A DNA stretch of 64,000 nucleotides from Deltaproteobacteria bacterium (GTDB taxonomy: Bacteria; Desulfobacterota; Deferrimicrobia; Deferrimicrobiales; Deferrimicrobiaceae). The DNA lies in NCBI GenBank assembly GCA_021815305.1, contig JAKAHC010000003.1:248001-312000 (forward strand), read 5' to 3'. How positions within the stretch are numbered: position 1 is the first letter of the stretch; each line of letters starts with the position of its first letter. Made by a program: the position numbers and the translations under genes. Below the pieces are notes generated by a model, which did not search any database, was not told the origin of the DNA, and saw only the letters and a program-made list of their open reading frames with translations. Below are positions 18,557-29,031 of this stretch, one piece after another.

Positions 18557-18590
18557 AAGCCCCGGCGGACGACCGCCGGGGCTTTTTTTT
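18557..18590 (+). terminator. Rho-independent terminator of the cold-shock gene
   Basis: A 12-bp stem (AAGCCCCGGCGG/CCGCCGGGGCTT) with an ACGA loop merges into a run of eight T residues 43 bp after the stop codon. Confidence 0.95.
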
Positions 18591-18619
18591 CGTGGGTGCG
18601 CCCGGCAGGAGAAAACGGC

Positions 18620-19327
18620 ATGACCCGAGAGGCGCCGCCGCCTTCCGCCCTGTTTCCGTCTTCCGTCCGCGGCGCACGCCTCCTGCAGGAGCGCCTCAGG
18701 GGAAGAGTGCGGATCCGGCCGCTGGCGCTGCAGAGGTTGCGCCGGATCGGGGCCGCGGACGTCACGTACATAGGTGAGAAGGAAACGGTGGGGGCGGCCG
18801 TCGTGGTCGTCGATGCCCGGACGGGGGAGGTGGTCGAGGAACGAACGGCCGTCGGGGAAACCCTCTTCCCCTACGTCCCCGGTTTCCTCTCGTTCCGGGA
18901 GGGGCCGGCGATCCTGGCTGCCTGGGAAAAGCTCTCGGTCCGGCCCCAGGTCCTGCTCTTCGACGGGCACGGCATCGCCCATCCCCGCCGGTTCGGCATC
19001 GCCTCCCACGTGGGAGTTCTGCTGAATCTTCCCAGCGTCGGCTGCGCCAAGAGCCGGCTTGTCGGGGAGTGCGCGGAACCCGGAGGGGAGAAGGGGGAGT
19101 GGACGCCCTTGACCGATGCGGGAGAGGTGATCGGCGCGGCGCTCCGCACCCGGGACCGGGTGAAGCCCGTCTTCGTGTCGCCGGGACACCGGGCGGATCT
19201 GGCGACCTCGATCGCCCTGGTCCTCTCCCTGTGTTCCCGCTACCGGCTGCCGGACCCGGCCCGCAGGGCCCACCAGCTGACGCAGGAGCTGCGGTCCGGG
19301 GGGCGCTCCCGGTCCGAACCGGGGTGA
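18620..19327 (+). CDS. nfi: Endonuclease V
   Basis: A 235-residue endonuclease V, which nicks DNA one nucleotide 3' of deaminated bases such as hypoxanthine. Motifs are AADVTY (first metal-binding Asp), PYVPGFLSFREGPAIL, LLFDGHGIAHPRRFGIASHVG and GCAKSRLVG. The C-terminal part is truncated or divergent relative to the longest homologues but contains the VSPGHR segment. The ATG at 18620 has AGGAG 7-8 nt upstream. It is convergent with secG. Confidence 0.9.
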   Translation: MTREAPPPSALFPSSVRGARLLQERLRGRVRIRPLALQRLRRIGAADVTYIGEKETVGAAVVVVDARTGEVVEERTAVGETLFPYVPGFLSFREGPAILAAWEKLSVRPQVLLFDGHGIAHPRRFGIASHVGVLLNLPSVGCAKSRLVGECAEPGGEKGEWTPLTDAGEVIGAALRTRDRVKPVFVSPGHRADLATSIALVLSLCSRYRLPDPARRAHQLTQELRSGGRSRSEPG

Positions 19328-19352
19328 CGGGAAGGAGCGCCCTTCCGCCCGG

Positions 19353-19688
19353 TCATTTCGTCGGCGGCGCGGCGGGCATTCCCGCGGGCGGGGCCGCGGG
19401 CGCCGGCGCGGGGGCCGTCTGCGCCGGGACGCCGGAATTCATGATGCTGCTCGGGGAGCCGCCGCCGGTGAAGTAGGCCAGAAACAGCGAGGTAATCATG
19501 AAGATGATCGCCGCCCCGGCGGTGAGCTTGCTCAGGAAACTGGTCGGCCCCGTGGAGCCGAACAGGGTCTGGGACGAGCCCCCGCCGAAGACCGCCCCGA
19601 TGTCGGACCCCTTTCCCGTCTGCAGCAGGATGACGAGGATCATGGCGATGGATACGATCACGTGCACGATGACGAGTAGTGTGTACAT
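19353..19688 (-). CDS. secG: Preprotein translocase subunit SecG
   Basis: A 111-residue SecG with two hydrophobic helices (residues 2-22 and about 55-72) flanking the conserved LLQTGKGSDIGAVFGGG loop. The C-terminal tail is Ala/Pro-rich (APAPAPAAPPAG). It is the last gene of gap-tpiA-secG, 25 bp behind tpiA. It joins SecYE in the inner membrane and assists SecA-driven export, which this organism needs heavily for its exported cytochromes. Confidence 0.92.
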   Translation of the reverse strand: MYTLLVIVHVIVSIAMILVILLQTGKGSDIGAVFGGGSSQTLFGSTGPTSFLSKLTAGAAIIFMITSLFLAYFTGGGSPSSIMNSGVPAQTAPAPAPAAPPAGMPAAPPTK

Positions 19689-19713
19689 GCTCCCGGCTTT
19701 CTCCGAATAAGGG

Positions 19714-20463
19714 TTAGTGGAACTTCACGATGTCCGCGAACGACCCGGGGGAGAGGCTTGCCCCCCCCACGAGCGCGCCGTCGATGTCCGCCTGGGACAT
19801 CAGACTCGAGATGTTTTCCGGCTTCACCGAGCCGCCGTAGAGGATGCGGACCGAGGCGGCCGCATCTTTCCACAGCCGCCGGATCCGGAGGCGGAGGAAG
19901 GCGTGGACCTCCTGCGCCTGGGGAGCGGTCGCCGTCTTCCCGGTCCCGATGGCCCAGACGGGCTCATAGGCCACGATCACCCGCGGGCCCTCGGCGGGGG
20001 AAACCGCTCCGAGCCCCGCAAGCAGCTGCCGTTCGACCACTTCGAACGTTTTCCCGGCCTCCCGCTCCGCGAGCGTCTCCCCCAGGCACAGGATGGGAGT
20101 CAGCGAGACGGACAGGACCGCCCGGACCTTCTTTCCCGCCATTTCGTCCGACTCCGCGAAATACTGCCTTCGCTCGGAGTGTCCGACGATGCAATGGGTC
20201 GCCCCGGCGTCCGCCGCCATGAAGGGGGAGATCTCTCCGGTGTACGCCCCCTCGGCGGCGAAGTGGACGTTCTGGGAGGCCACCCCGACGCCGGTTCCCT
20301 TCACGAGCTGCGCCACAGGGGCGATCGACGGGAAGGGGGGGGCGAGGACGATCTCCACCCCGCGGACGCCCGCGACCAGCGGGAGGAACGCCCGGACGAA
20401 GGCCGCGGAATCCCCCGCGGTCTTGTACATCTTCCAGTTGCCCGCGATGACCGGCACGCGCAT
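19714..20463 (-). CDS. tpiA: Triosephosphate isomerase
   Basis: A 249-residue TIM barrel. Catalytic residues are recognisable: N/K in VIAGNWKMYKT, His in VGHSERR, Glu in AYEPVWAIGTG. It interconverts dihydroxyacetone phosphate and glyceraldehyde 3-phosphate. It starts 3 bp after gap ends, so translation is likely coupled. The usual intervening pgk gene is absent. Confidence 0.96.
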   Translation of the reverse strand: MRVPVIAGNWKMYKTAGDSAAFVRAFLPLVAGVRGVEIVLAPPFPSIAPVAQLVKGTGVGVASQNVHFAAEGAYTGEISPFMAADAGATHCIVGHSERRQYFAESDEMAGKKVRAVLSVSLTPILCLGETLAEREAGKTFEVVERQLLAGLGAVSPAEGPRVIVAYEPVWAIGTGKTATAPQAQEVHAFLRLRIRRLWKDAAASVRILYGGSVKPENISSLMSQADIDGALVGGASLSPGSFADIVKFH

Positions 20464-20466
20464 CGG

Positions 20467-22563
<2,097 letters not shown>

Positions 22564-22571
<8 letters not shown>

Positions 22572-23082
22572 AGCCGATTCCCTTTCTCCGGAGGAGGTCC
22601 ATCGGATCGATGCGTCCGGTCCTGGAAAAGGGGACGCGTACGACCCCGACGACGGGCGCGACCACCCCGATCGAGCCGTTGAACTCGTAGGCGAGCGCGC
22701 GGGCGTCGACCACATCCCGCATCGCCGCGGCGAAGACGTCGGTCCGCAGCTGCACCGGCACCTTGACGAGCGTGTCGCCGGACGGTTCGATGCGGATCTG
22801 TTCGGTGCACTCCCCGTCCGCGATACGGTGGGTCCCGATGGTCGCGGAATAGGCGACGTGGGCGATGTTCAGAGGGTAGGAATTGGGGTTGCTCACCTGG
22901 AGGTGCAGGACGACCTCCAGGGGCCCCCGCGGCGCGAGGAACGGGTTCCCGGCAAACCCGATGTCCACCACTTTCACCTTCGGGGGCTGGAAGACCTCCC
23001 GGAGGAGGGGACGGCACGCCGACAGGGAAAGGACCGCCGCGCCCAGGACCAACAGGGGGAAGAGCCGATTGCCGATCCGCAT
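22564..23082 (-). CDS. LEA type 2 (LEA14-like) lipoprotein
   Basis: A 172-residue lipoprotein with signal peptide MRIGNRLFPLLVLGAAVLS and lipobox LSAC. The rest is one LEA14/WHy-like beta-sandwich (VVLHLQVSNPNSYPLNIAHVAYSATIG). Such domains occur in desiccation-related and envelope proteins of unknown biochemical role. A TATAAT (23144-23149, minus strand) about 60 bp upstream may be its -10. The signal peptide requires the start at 23082, so the first 14 bp overlap the start of the divergent flavoprotein gene. Confidence 0.75.
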
Positions 23083-24670
23083 CTCCGATGTCCGTGTCGA
23101 TCCCGCGTTTCCGGAAAGGTTGCTGCTCGATCGCATACTGACGATTATAGGCGTTCCCTCCGGGGAGGTAGAACGGTTTTCCATCCTCCGGAGGGGGTAC
23201 GACGCCCGCCGGAAGGGGGACGTGCGGCGGGTATACACGGTGGAGTGCGCCCTGCGGTCCCCCGGGACGGAGGATGCGGTCTGTTCCCGCGTCCCCAACG
23301 CCCGGCGGTACGTGCCCCCGCCCGACCCGTTCCCGGGAGGATCCGTGCGGAGGCCGGATCCCCCGCCGGTGGTGGTGGGGATGGGCCCCGCCGGGCTGTT
23401 CGCCGCGCTGACCCTCGCGCGGTTCGGCGCCCCGCCCGTGGTGCTGGACCGGGGAGCCGCGGTGGAAGAGCGCGCGGCGCACGTCGCGCGGTTCTGGAAA
23501 GAGGGGAGGCTCGACCCCGAGAGCAACGTCCCGTTCGGCGAAGGCGGGGCGGGGACCTTCTCCGACGGGAAACTCACCACGAGGATCGGGGATCCCCTCG
23601 TGGAGCACGTCACGGAGGTTTTCGCGCGCTTCGCCGGCATTCCCGGCCTCGTCAGGGACGCGAAGCCCCATGTGGGCACCGACAGGCTCCGTACGTTCTG
23701 CCGCCGCATGCGGGAGGAGCTTTTGGCCCTCGGGGCGGACGTGCGGTTCGGCGCCCGCGTGGAGGAGTTGATCGTCGCGGGGGACGGGGTGCGTGGGGTG
23801 CGGCTGTCCGGCGGGGAGGGGATTCCAGCCTCCGCCGTCGTCCTGGCGACGGGGCACTCCGCGCGCGACACGATGCGGCGGCTCCACCGGCAGGGGGTCG
23901 GCATGACGCGGAAGGCGTTCGCGGTGGGATTCCGCGCGGAGCACCCCCAGGGGCTGATCGACCGGATCCAGTACGGGAGGATGGCGGGGAAGGGACTCCC
24001 CCCCGCGGAGTATCGCCTGGCGGCGCGGACGCCGTCCGGCCGCGGGGTCTACTCCTTCTGCATGTGTCCCGGGGGCGAGGTGATGAACGCCGCTTCGGGG
24101 GAAGGGCAGGCGCCGGTGAACGGGATGAGCTCAAGGGCGAGGAGTTCCGGGTTCGCCAACAGCGGCATCGTGGCTTCGGTGACCCCTGCCGATTTCGGTG
24201 CCGTGGCGGGGGCCGGGGAAGATCCCTTGCCGGGGTTCGCCTTCCAGGAAGAGATCGAGCGGCGCGCGTTCGCGCGCGGCGGCGGGAGCTTCGGCGTGCC
24301 GGCTGCGAACCTCCTCTCCTTCCTCCACGGAAAAGATCTTCCGCCTCCTCCGGGGCGCGCCCTCGCGCCGGGGGTCGTGCGGGACACCCTGCGGGGGATC
24401 CTGCCGGAAGGTGTGGAGGGGGACCTGCGCTTCGGCCTTCTGAGGTTCGGGGAGGCGATGCGGGGTTTCCTCACGCGGGAGTGCGCGCTCTACGCCGTAG
24501 AGTCCCGCACCTCCTCGCCCGTGCGGATCGAAAGGGTGAATTATGAATCCGTAACCCACAAAGGGTTGTATCCTGTTGGAGAGGGCGCAGGGCACGCAGG
24601 GGGGATCGTCTCCTCCGCCGTGGACGGGATCCGCGCCGCCCTCCGCATCCTGGAAACCTATCCCAGATAG
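23069..24670 (+). CDS. FAD-dependent dehydrogenase, COG2509 family
   Basis: A 533-residue flavoprotein. The N-terminal cap (IRISDVRVDPAFP ... FSILRRGYDARRK ... YTVECAL) is typical of COG2509 'uncharacterised FAD-dependent dehydrogenases'. It is followed by the dinucleotide-binding VVVGMGPAGLFAALTLARFG, VPFGEGGAGTFSDGKLTTR, YSFCMCPGGEV and a late GEGAGHAGGIVSSAVDG. The true start appears to be the TTG at 23069 with AGGGGGAAG upstream, because the family homology begins there; the reading frame is open further upstream. The substrate is unknown. Confidence 0.82.
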   Translation: MPIRISDVRVDPAFPERLLLDRILTIIGVPSGEVERFSILRRGYDARRKGDVRRVYTVECALRSPGTEDAVCSRVPNARRYVPPPDPFPGGSVRRPDPPPVVVGMGPAGLFAALTLARFGAPPVVLDRGAAVEERAAHVARFWKEGRLDPESNVPFGEGGAGTFSDGKLTTRIGDPLVEHVTEVFARFAGIPGLVRDAKPHVGTDRLRTFCRRMREELLALGADVRFGARVEELIVAGDGVRGVRLSGGEGIPASAVVLATGHSARDTMRRLHRQGVGMTRKAFAVGFRAEHPQGLIDRIQYGRMAGKGLPPAEYRLAARTPSGRGVYSFCMCPGGEVMNAASGEGQAPVNGMSSRARSSGFANSGIVASVTPADFGAVAGAGEDPLPGFAFQEEIERRAFARGGGSFGVPAANLLSFLHGKDLPPPPGRALAPGVVRDTLRGILPEGVEGDLRFGLLRFGEAMRGFLTRECALYAVESRTSSPVRIERVNYESVTHKGLYPVGEGAGHAGGIVSSAVDGIRAALRILETYPR

Positions 24671-24684
24671 AAAGCAGGGAGCCG

Positions 24685-25665
24685 ATGCCGAAAACGCGTT
24701 TCGTCAAGGACATCAAGGAAGGGGAGCCGGTCCGGGACCTGTTCCTCGTGGGCGCCAAGGCGCTCCTGACCAGCAACACCGGGAAACCGTACCTGACCCT
24801 CCAGCTGCGCGACCGTACGGGGCAGCTCGAGGGGAGGGTCTGGGACCGGGCGGAGGAAATCGGGAAGCGCTTCGACCGGGACGACGTGGTCGAGGCCAGC
24901 GGCACCGCGATCGCGTACCAGGGGCGCATCCAGTTGAAGGTCCACGATGTGCGCCGCGAGGAGGCGGGCGCGAAAGACCTCTCCGAGTTCCTGCCGGTGA
25001 CGAAGAAGGGGATCGACCCGCTCTGGAAGACGATGCAGGGGTACATCGCGGAAGTGCGGGACGAGGACCTTGCGCGGCTCCTGTCGGCCGTCTTCCCGGA
25101 CCCCCCCGAAACGGACGTGGCGCGCCGGTTCCGCCAGGCGCCGGGCGGCAAGACGATGCACCACGACTACATCGGCGGGCTGCTCGAACACACGGTGTCC
25201 GTCGCCGGGATCTGTCGCCTGCTGGCCGGCCATTACGAAGGGGTGAACGCCGACCTCCTGCTGGCGGGAGCGTTGCTGCACGACGTGGGGAAGGTGCACG
25301 AGCTCTCGTACGAGGGAGCCTTCGACTACACCGACGAGGGGCGGCTGCTGGGACACCTGTACATGGGGGCGGAGTTCGTGGACCGCACGTGCGCCTCCCT
25401 CCCCGACTTCCCGCGGGAGCTGACCGTGCTGCTCAAGCACATGGTCCTCTCCCACCACGGGGAGCTCGAGTACGGATCCCCCAAGCGGCCCAAGACCCTC
25501 GAGGGGATCCTGCTCCACCACGTGGAGAACATGGACGCCAAGGTCACTGCCGTGAACGACGCGATCGCGGATCTGAGGGAAGGGGCCCGCTGGACCGACT
25601 ACCAGCGGATGTTCGAGCGATACCTCTTCTCCGGGAAGTTCGACAAGCAGGTTCTCCGGGGGTAG
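24685..25665 (+). CDS. OB-fold/HD-domain 3'-5' exoribonuclease, YhaM-like
   Basis: A 326-residue protein with an N-terminal OB-fold (residues 10-100; LTLQLRDRTGQLEGRVWD) and an HD phosphohydrolase domain (MHHDYIGGLLEHTVSV, LLAGALLHDVGK, LSHHGELEYGSP). This order is that of YhaM-type exoribonucleases. It ends 2 bp before bioF and may be transcribed with the biotin genes. It could act in RNA turnover; a DNA substrate is also possible. Confidence 0.82.
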   Translation: MPKTRFVKDIKEGEPVRDLFLVGAKALLTSNTGKPYLTLQLRDRTGQLEGRVWDRAEEIGKRFDRDDVVEASGTAIAYQGRIQLKVHDVRREEAGAKDLSEFLPVTKKGIDPLWKTMQGYIAEVRDEDLARLLSAVFPDPPETDVARRFRQAPGGKTMHHDYIGGLLEHTVSVAGICRLLAGHYEGVNADLLLAGALLHDVGKVHELSYEGAFDYTDEGRLLGHLYMGAEFVDRTCASLPDFPRELTVLLKHMVLSHHGELEYGSPKRPKTLEGILLHHVENMDAKVTAVNDAIADLREGARWTDYQRMFERYLFSGKFDKQVLRG

Positions 25666-25667
25666 CG

Positions 25668-26813
25668 GTGGAAGGGTGGAAGGCATTCCTCGATGAGCGG
25701 GAGCGGCTGAACCTGCTGCGGCGCCTTTCCCCCTCCTCGACGCGGGGTCCCGCGGTGGTGGTGCGCGCGGGCCGGGAATACGTCGACTTCTCCTCCAACG
25801 ACTACCTGGGGCTTTCGTCCCACCCCGCGCTGGTCGCCGCGGCCGAGGGTGCCCTCGGGCGCTACGGCGTGGGCGCCGGAGCGTCCCGCCTGATGAGCGG
25901 GGACCTGGCGATCCACCACGAGCTGGAGGAGACGGTCGCCGTCTTCAAGGGAACCGAAGCGGCGCTGGTCTTCAACTCCGGCTACCAGGCGAACACCGGG
26001 ATCCTCCCGGCGCTGTTCGGGCGCCGCGACGCCGTGTTCGCGGACCAGCTGTGCCACGCGAGCCAGCTGGACGGGGCGCTGCTGTCCCGGGCGAAGCTGA
26101 TCCGTTTCCGCCACAACGACCCGGAACACCTGGAGAGGATCCTCGCGAAGCACCGGGCGGCGTTCCAGCGGGCGCTGGTGATGACCGAGAGCGTCTTCAG
26201 CATGGACGGGGACCGGGCGCCGCTGGCCGCCCTGCTCGCGGTGTGCCGCCGCCACGGGTGTCGCTTCATGGTCGACGAGGCGCACGCCACGGGGGTTTTC
26301 GGTCCGCAGGGGCGGGGATGCGTGGAGGCGGAGGGGCTCACCGGGGAGGTCGACCTGGTGATGGGGACGTTCAGCAAGGCGCTCGGGGGGTTCGGCGCCT
26401 ATCTCGCCGCGTCCAGGACCGTGGTGGACTGCCTCGTCAACTCCGCCCGCAGTTTCATCTACACGACGGCCCTTCCCCCGGTGGTGATCGCCGCGAACCT
26501 CGCCGCGCTCAGGCTCTGCCTCACCGGGGAGACGAGGGGGGGCGAGCTGCTCGAGCGGGCGCGCTCCTTCCGCGAGGCGTTGCGCGGGAGAGGGTGGGCC
26601 GTCGGGGGCGACAGCCAGATCGTTCCCGTGGTGGTGGGGGAAACCGACATCGCGGTCAACCTCTCCCGGTCCATCGAGGAGCGCGGGTTCCTCGCCCTTC
26701 CCGTGCGTCCCCCCACGGTGCCGGAGGGGTCGGCCCGCATCCGCTTCTCCCTGACCGCCGCTCACACGGACGGCCACCTGTCGGGTGTCCTGGGTGCGCT
26801 CGGTGTCGGCTGA
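25668..26813 (+). CDS. bioF: 8-amino-7-oxononanoate synthase
   Basis: A 381-residue alpha-oxoamine synthase. Motifs are SSNDYLGLSSHP, GAGASRLMSG, FNSGYQANTGI, VDEAHATGVFG and the PLP-lysine segment GTFSKALGGFGAY. It condenses pimeloyl-ACP/CoA with alanine in biotin synthesis. The GTG start at 25668 follows a GGGGG sequence and the yhaM-like stop. As first of five overlapping bio genes, a biotin role is favoured over the related KBL family. Confidence 0.93.
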   Translation: MEGWKAFLDERERLNLLRRLSPSSTRGPAVVVRAGREYVDFSSNDYLGLSSHPALVAAAEGALGRYGVGAGASRLMSGDLAIHHELEETVAVFKGTEAALVFNSGYQANTGILPALFGRRDAVFADQLCHASQLDGALLSRAKLIRFRHNDPEHLERILAKHRAAFQRALVMTESVFSMDGDRAPLAALLAVCRRHGCRFMVDEAHATGVFGPQGRGCVEAEGLTGEVDLVMGTFSKALGGFGAYLAASRTVVDCLVNSARSFIYTTALPPVVIAANLAALRLCLTGETRGGELLERARSFREALRGRGWAVGGDSQIVPVVVGETDIAVNLSRSIEERGFLALPVRPPTVPEGSARIRFSLTAAHTDGHLSGVLGALGVG

Positions 26814-27492
26814 GGAGTTCACGGTCGCCGGGGACGGCGAGCCTTCGGTGGTCTTGCTCCCCGGGTGGGCGACGGACGGGCGAATTTTCGGAGGGGTGCT
26901 CCCCGGCATGACCGCGGTGACGAGCGGAGCGCTTCGGCCGGAGGGATTTTCCCGGCGCCTCGCGGCGTTCCTTGACCGCACGTCGCGCGGCCCCGTGACG
27001 GTCGCCGGGTGGTCGCTCGGGGGGTTCCTCGCGGCGGAGTTCGCCCGGGCATATCCGGACCGCGTGCGGCATCTCGTTCTGGTGGGGATCCGGCGGCGAT
27101 ATCCCGCGCCCGAGGTGGAGAAGGTGCGGGAGTCTCTGCTCCGGGACCGGCAGGGGTGCCTGTCGGGATTCTACGCGCAATGCTTCTACCCGTCGCAGAT
27201 GGCGGAGTACCGGCGGTTCCGGTCTTCCCTGCAGAAGGAGTACCTCCGGGAGATGGACGGCGCCGTTCTCCTCGAAGGGCTTTCATACCTTTCCTCCGCC
27301 CTCCTCGCCGCCGACCGTTTCCCTCCGTGCCCCGTGACGATCCTCCACGGAGGAAGGGATGCCGTGGCGCCGCCTGCGGAGGCGGAAGAGATCGCGGGAG
27401 AGAGCGGCAGGGCATCGTTCCGGCTCCTCGCGGGGGCGGGGCATGCCGCCTTCCTCGCGGAAGGGTTCGAAACGGCGGTCGCCGATGGCTGA
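26785..27492 (+). CDS. bioH: Pimeloyl-ACP methyl ester esterase (BioH-like alpha/beta hydrolase)
   Basis: A 235-residue alpha/beta hydrolase. The nucleophile Ser lies in VAGWSLGGFLA, the acid in LHGGRDAVAP and the base in AGAGHAAFLAEG. PGWATDGRIFGG corresponds to the oxyanion region. Its position between bioF and bioC argues for the BioC-BioH pimelate pathway, in which it removes the methyl ester after chain elongation. Three in-frame GTG starts exist (26785, 26794, 26803), all overlapping bioF; none has an obvious ribosome site. It overlaps bioC by 8 nt. Confidence 0.82.
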   Translation: MSWVRSVSAEEFTVAGDGEPSVVLLPGWATDGRIFGGVLPGMTAVTSGALRPEGFSRRLAAFLDRTSRGPVTVAGWSLGGFLAAEFARAYPDRVRHLVLVGIRRRYPAPEVEKVRESLLRDRQGCLSGFYAQCFYPSQMAEYRRFRSSLQKEYLREMDGAVLLEGLSYLSSALLAADRFPPCPVTILHGGRDAVAPPAEAEEIAGESGRASFRLLAGAGHAAFLAEGFETAVADG

Positions 27493-28330
27493 CCCCTCGG
27501 TTCTCCGGCGCTTCTCCGCCCACGCCGCCCGCTACGACGGACACGCGCACGTCCAGAGGCTCTCGGCCCGGGACCTGCTGGAGCGCACCGTGTCGTCGTT
27601 CTCCGAACGGAAGATCCCGGGGCCGGAGGGGGAGCCGGCTCCCGGGGAGGGGCGGGCCTTCAATATCCTCGAGCCCGGCTGCGGGACCGGGATCTACACG
27701 GAGATGCTCCTCGCCGCTTTCCCCGGCGCGTCGGTCGTCGGGGTGGATCTCTCGGAGGCGATGGTGCGCGTCGCCAGCCGCCGCATCCGGGACCCCCGGG
27801 CCCGTTTCGTCGTGGCCGACGCCGAGGAGATCCCGGGCGGGAAGTACGATCTGGTCAGCTCCAACGCCACCTTCCAGTGGTTCCTCTCCTTTCCGCAGAC
27901 GGTGGCGCGCATGGCGTCCCTCCTCGACCGGGAGGGCGTCCTCACCTTCTCCTTTTTCGGGCAGGGGACGTACGCGGAGCTCGACGAGGCCCTTGGCGAA
28001 GCTTCGGCGGTCCGGGAGGGGGCCGGCGCGCGCGTGCGCGTCGCCGCCGCGGGCTTTCCCGCGCGGGAGGAGATCTCCGCGGCGCTGTCGTCCGCGTTTT
28101 CCCGGTGGGACATGGAGGAGCGCACGTACCGGCAGGAGTTCCCGACCCTCGTGGACCTGATGCGGAGCATCCGGTACACCGGGACGTGGCGAGGGGAGAA
28201 GGGAGGGGGCTTCAGCCCGGGGCGCCTTGCGCGGGTCGAGGCGGCGTACCGGCGACGCCACGGCGGGATCCGGGCCACGTACCAGGTGTACCTCTGCCGC
28301 GGAGACAAGGCGGGAAGCGAGGGGGGATGA
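27485..28330 (+). CDS. bioC: Malonyl-ACP O-methyltransferase
   Basis: A 281-residue SAM-dependent class I methyltransferase. Motif I is ILEPGCGTGIYTEML, with VVGVDLSEAMV and SSNATFQWFL following; the latter resembles the SN..LQW signature of BioC. The N-terminal RRFSAHAARYDGHA is also typical. It methylates malonyl-ACP to disguise it for the fatty-acid elongation that builds pimelate. The ATG lies inside the end of bioH, and its stop shares ATGA with bioD. Confidence 0.9.
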   Translation: MADPSVLRRFSAHAARYDGHAHVQRLSARDLLERTVSSFSERKIPGPEGEPAPGEGRAFNILEPGCGTGIYTEMLLAAFPGASVVGVDLSEAMVRVASRRIRDPRARFVVADAEEIPGGKYDLVSSNATFQWFLSFPQTVARMASLLDREGVLTFSFFGQGTYAELDEALGEASAVREGAGARVRVAAAGFPAREEISAALSSAFSRWDMEERTYRQEFPTLVDLMRSIRYTGTWRGEKGGGFSPGRLARVEAAYRRRHGGIRATYQVYLCRGDKAGSEGG

Positions 28331-29031
28331 GAGGGGTCTTTGTCACCGGGACCGACACCGGCGTGGGGAAGACGGTGGTCTGCGGGCTGCTTGCCGCTTT
28401 CCTTCGGTCGCAGGGGGTGCGCGCCGTGACGCAGAAGTGGGTGGAGACGGGGTGCGCCGGGGAACCTTCCGACCTCTCCGTCCATCGCCGGCTCATGGGG
28501 CTCCCCCCGGCGCCCCCATCGTCGCTCCCGGACCTGTGCCCGTACCGGTTCTCCCTCCCGGCTTCGCCGCACCTGGCGGCGGCGCGCGAGGGGAAGAGCA
28601 TCGAGGCGTCCGTGATCGAGGCGGCGTACGGACGGCTCGCGGCGTCGCACGACGTCGTGCTCGTCGAGGGGGCGGGAGGGTTCCTCGTCCCGCTGTCGGA
28701 GGATCTGCTTGCCGGGGATCTCGCCGCGCGGTTGGGTCTCGGCGCTCTCGTGGTGGTGCGGAACCGCCTCGGCTGCATCAACCACGCCCTTCTCACCGTG
28801 GAAGCGGTCCGCCTTCGGGGAATCCCGCTGCTTGGGCTGGTCTTCAACCGGCCGTCGGAGCCCGACGGCGGGACGCCCGCGGGGATGCTCGAGGACAATG
28901 CGCGCGCGGTCGGGGAGGTCGCGAGGGCGCCGGTGCTCGGAGAGGTGCCTTTTCTCCCCGGCATCGAGGGAGGGCGGGAGGCATTCGCGCCCACGGGGCG
29001 CGCCATTCTCTCCCGATGGAGGCCGGGATGA
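28327..29031 (+). CDS. bioD: Dethiobiotin synthetase
   Basis: A 234-residue P-loop ligase. The Walker A variant FVTGTDTGVGKT, QKWVETG and EGAGGFLVPL are diagnostic. It carboxylates 7,8-diaminopelargonate using ATP and CO2. Start and stop each overlap neighbours by ATGA, indicating coupled translation. Confidence 0.95.
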   Translation: MRGVFVTGTDTGVGKTVVCGLLAAFLRSQGVRAVTQKWVETGCAGEPSDLSVHRRLMGLPPAPPSSLPDLCPYRFSLPASPHLAAAREGKSIEASVIEAAYGRLAASHDVVLVEGAGGFLVPLSEDLLAGDLAARLGLGALVVVRNRLGCINHALLTVEAVRLRGIPLLGLVFNRPSEPDGGTPAGMLEDNARAVGEVARAPVLGEVPFLPGIEGGREAFAPTGRAILSRWRPG

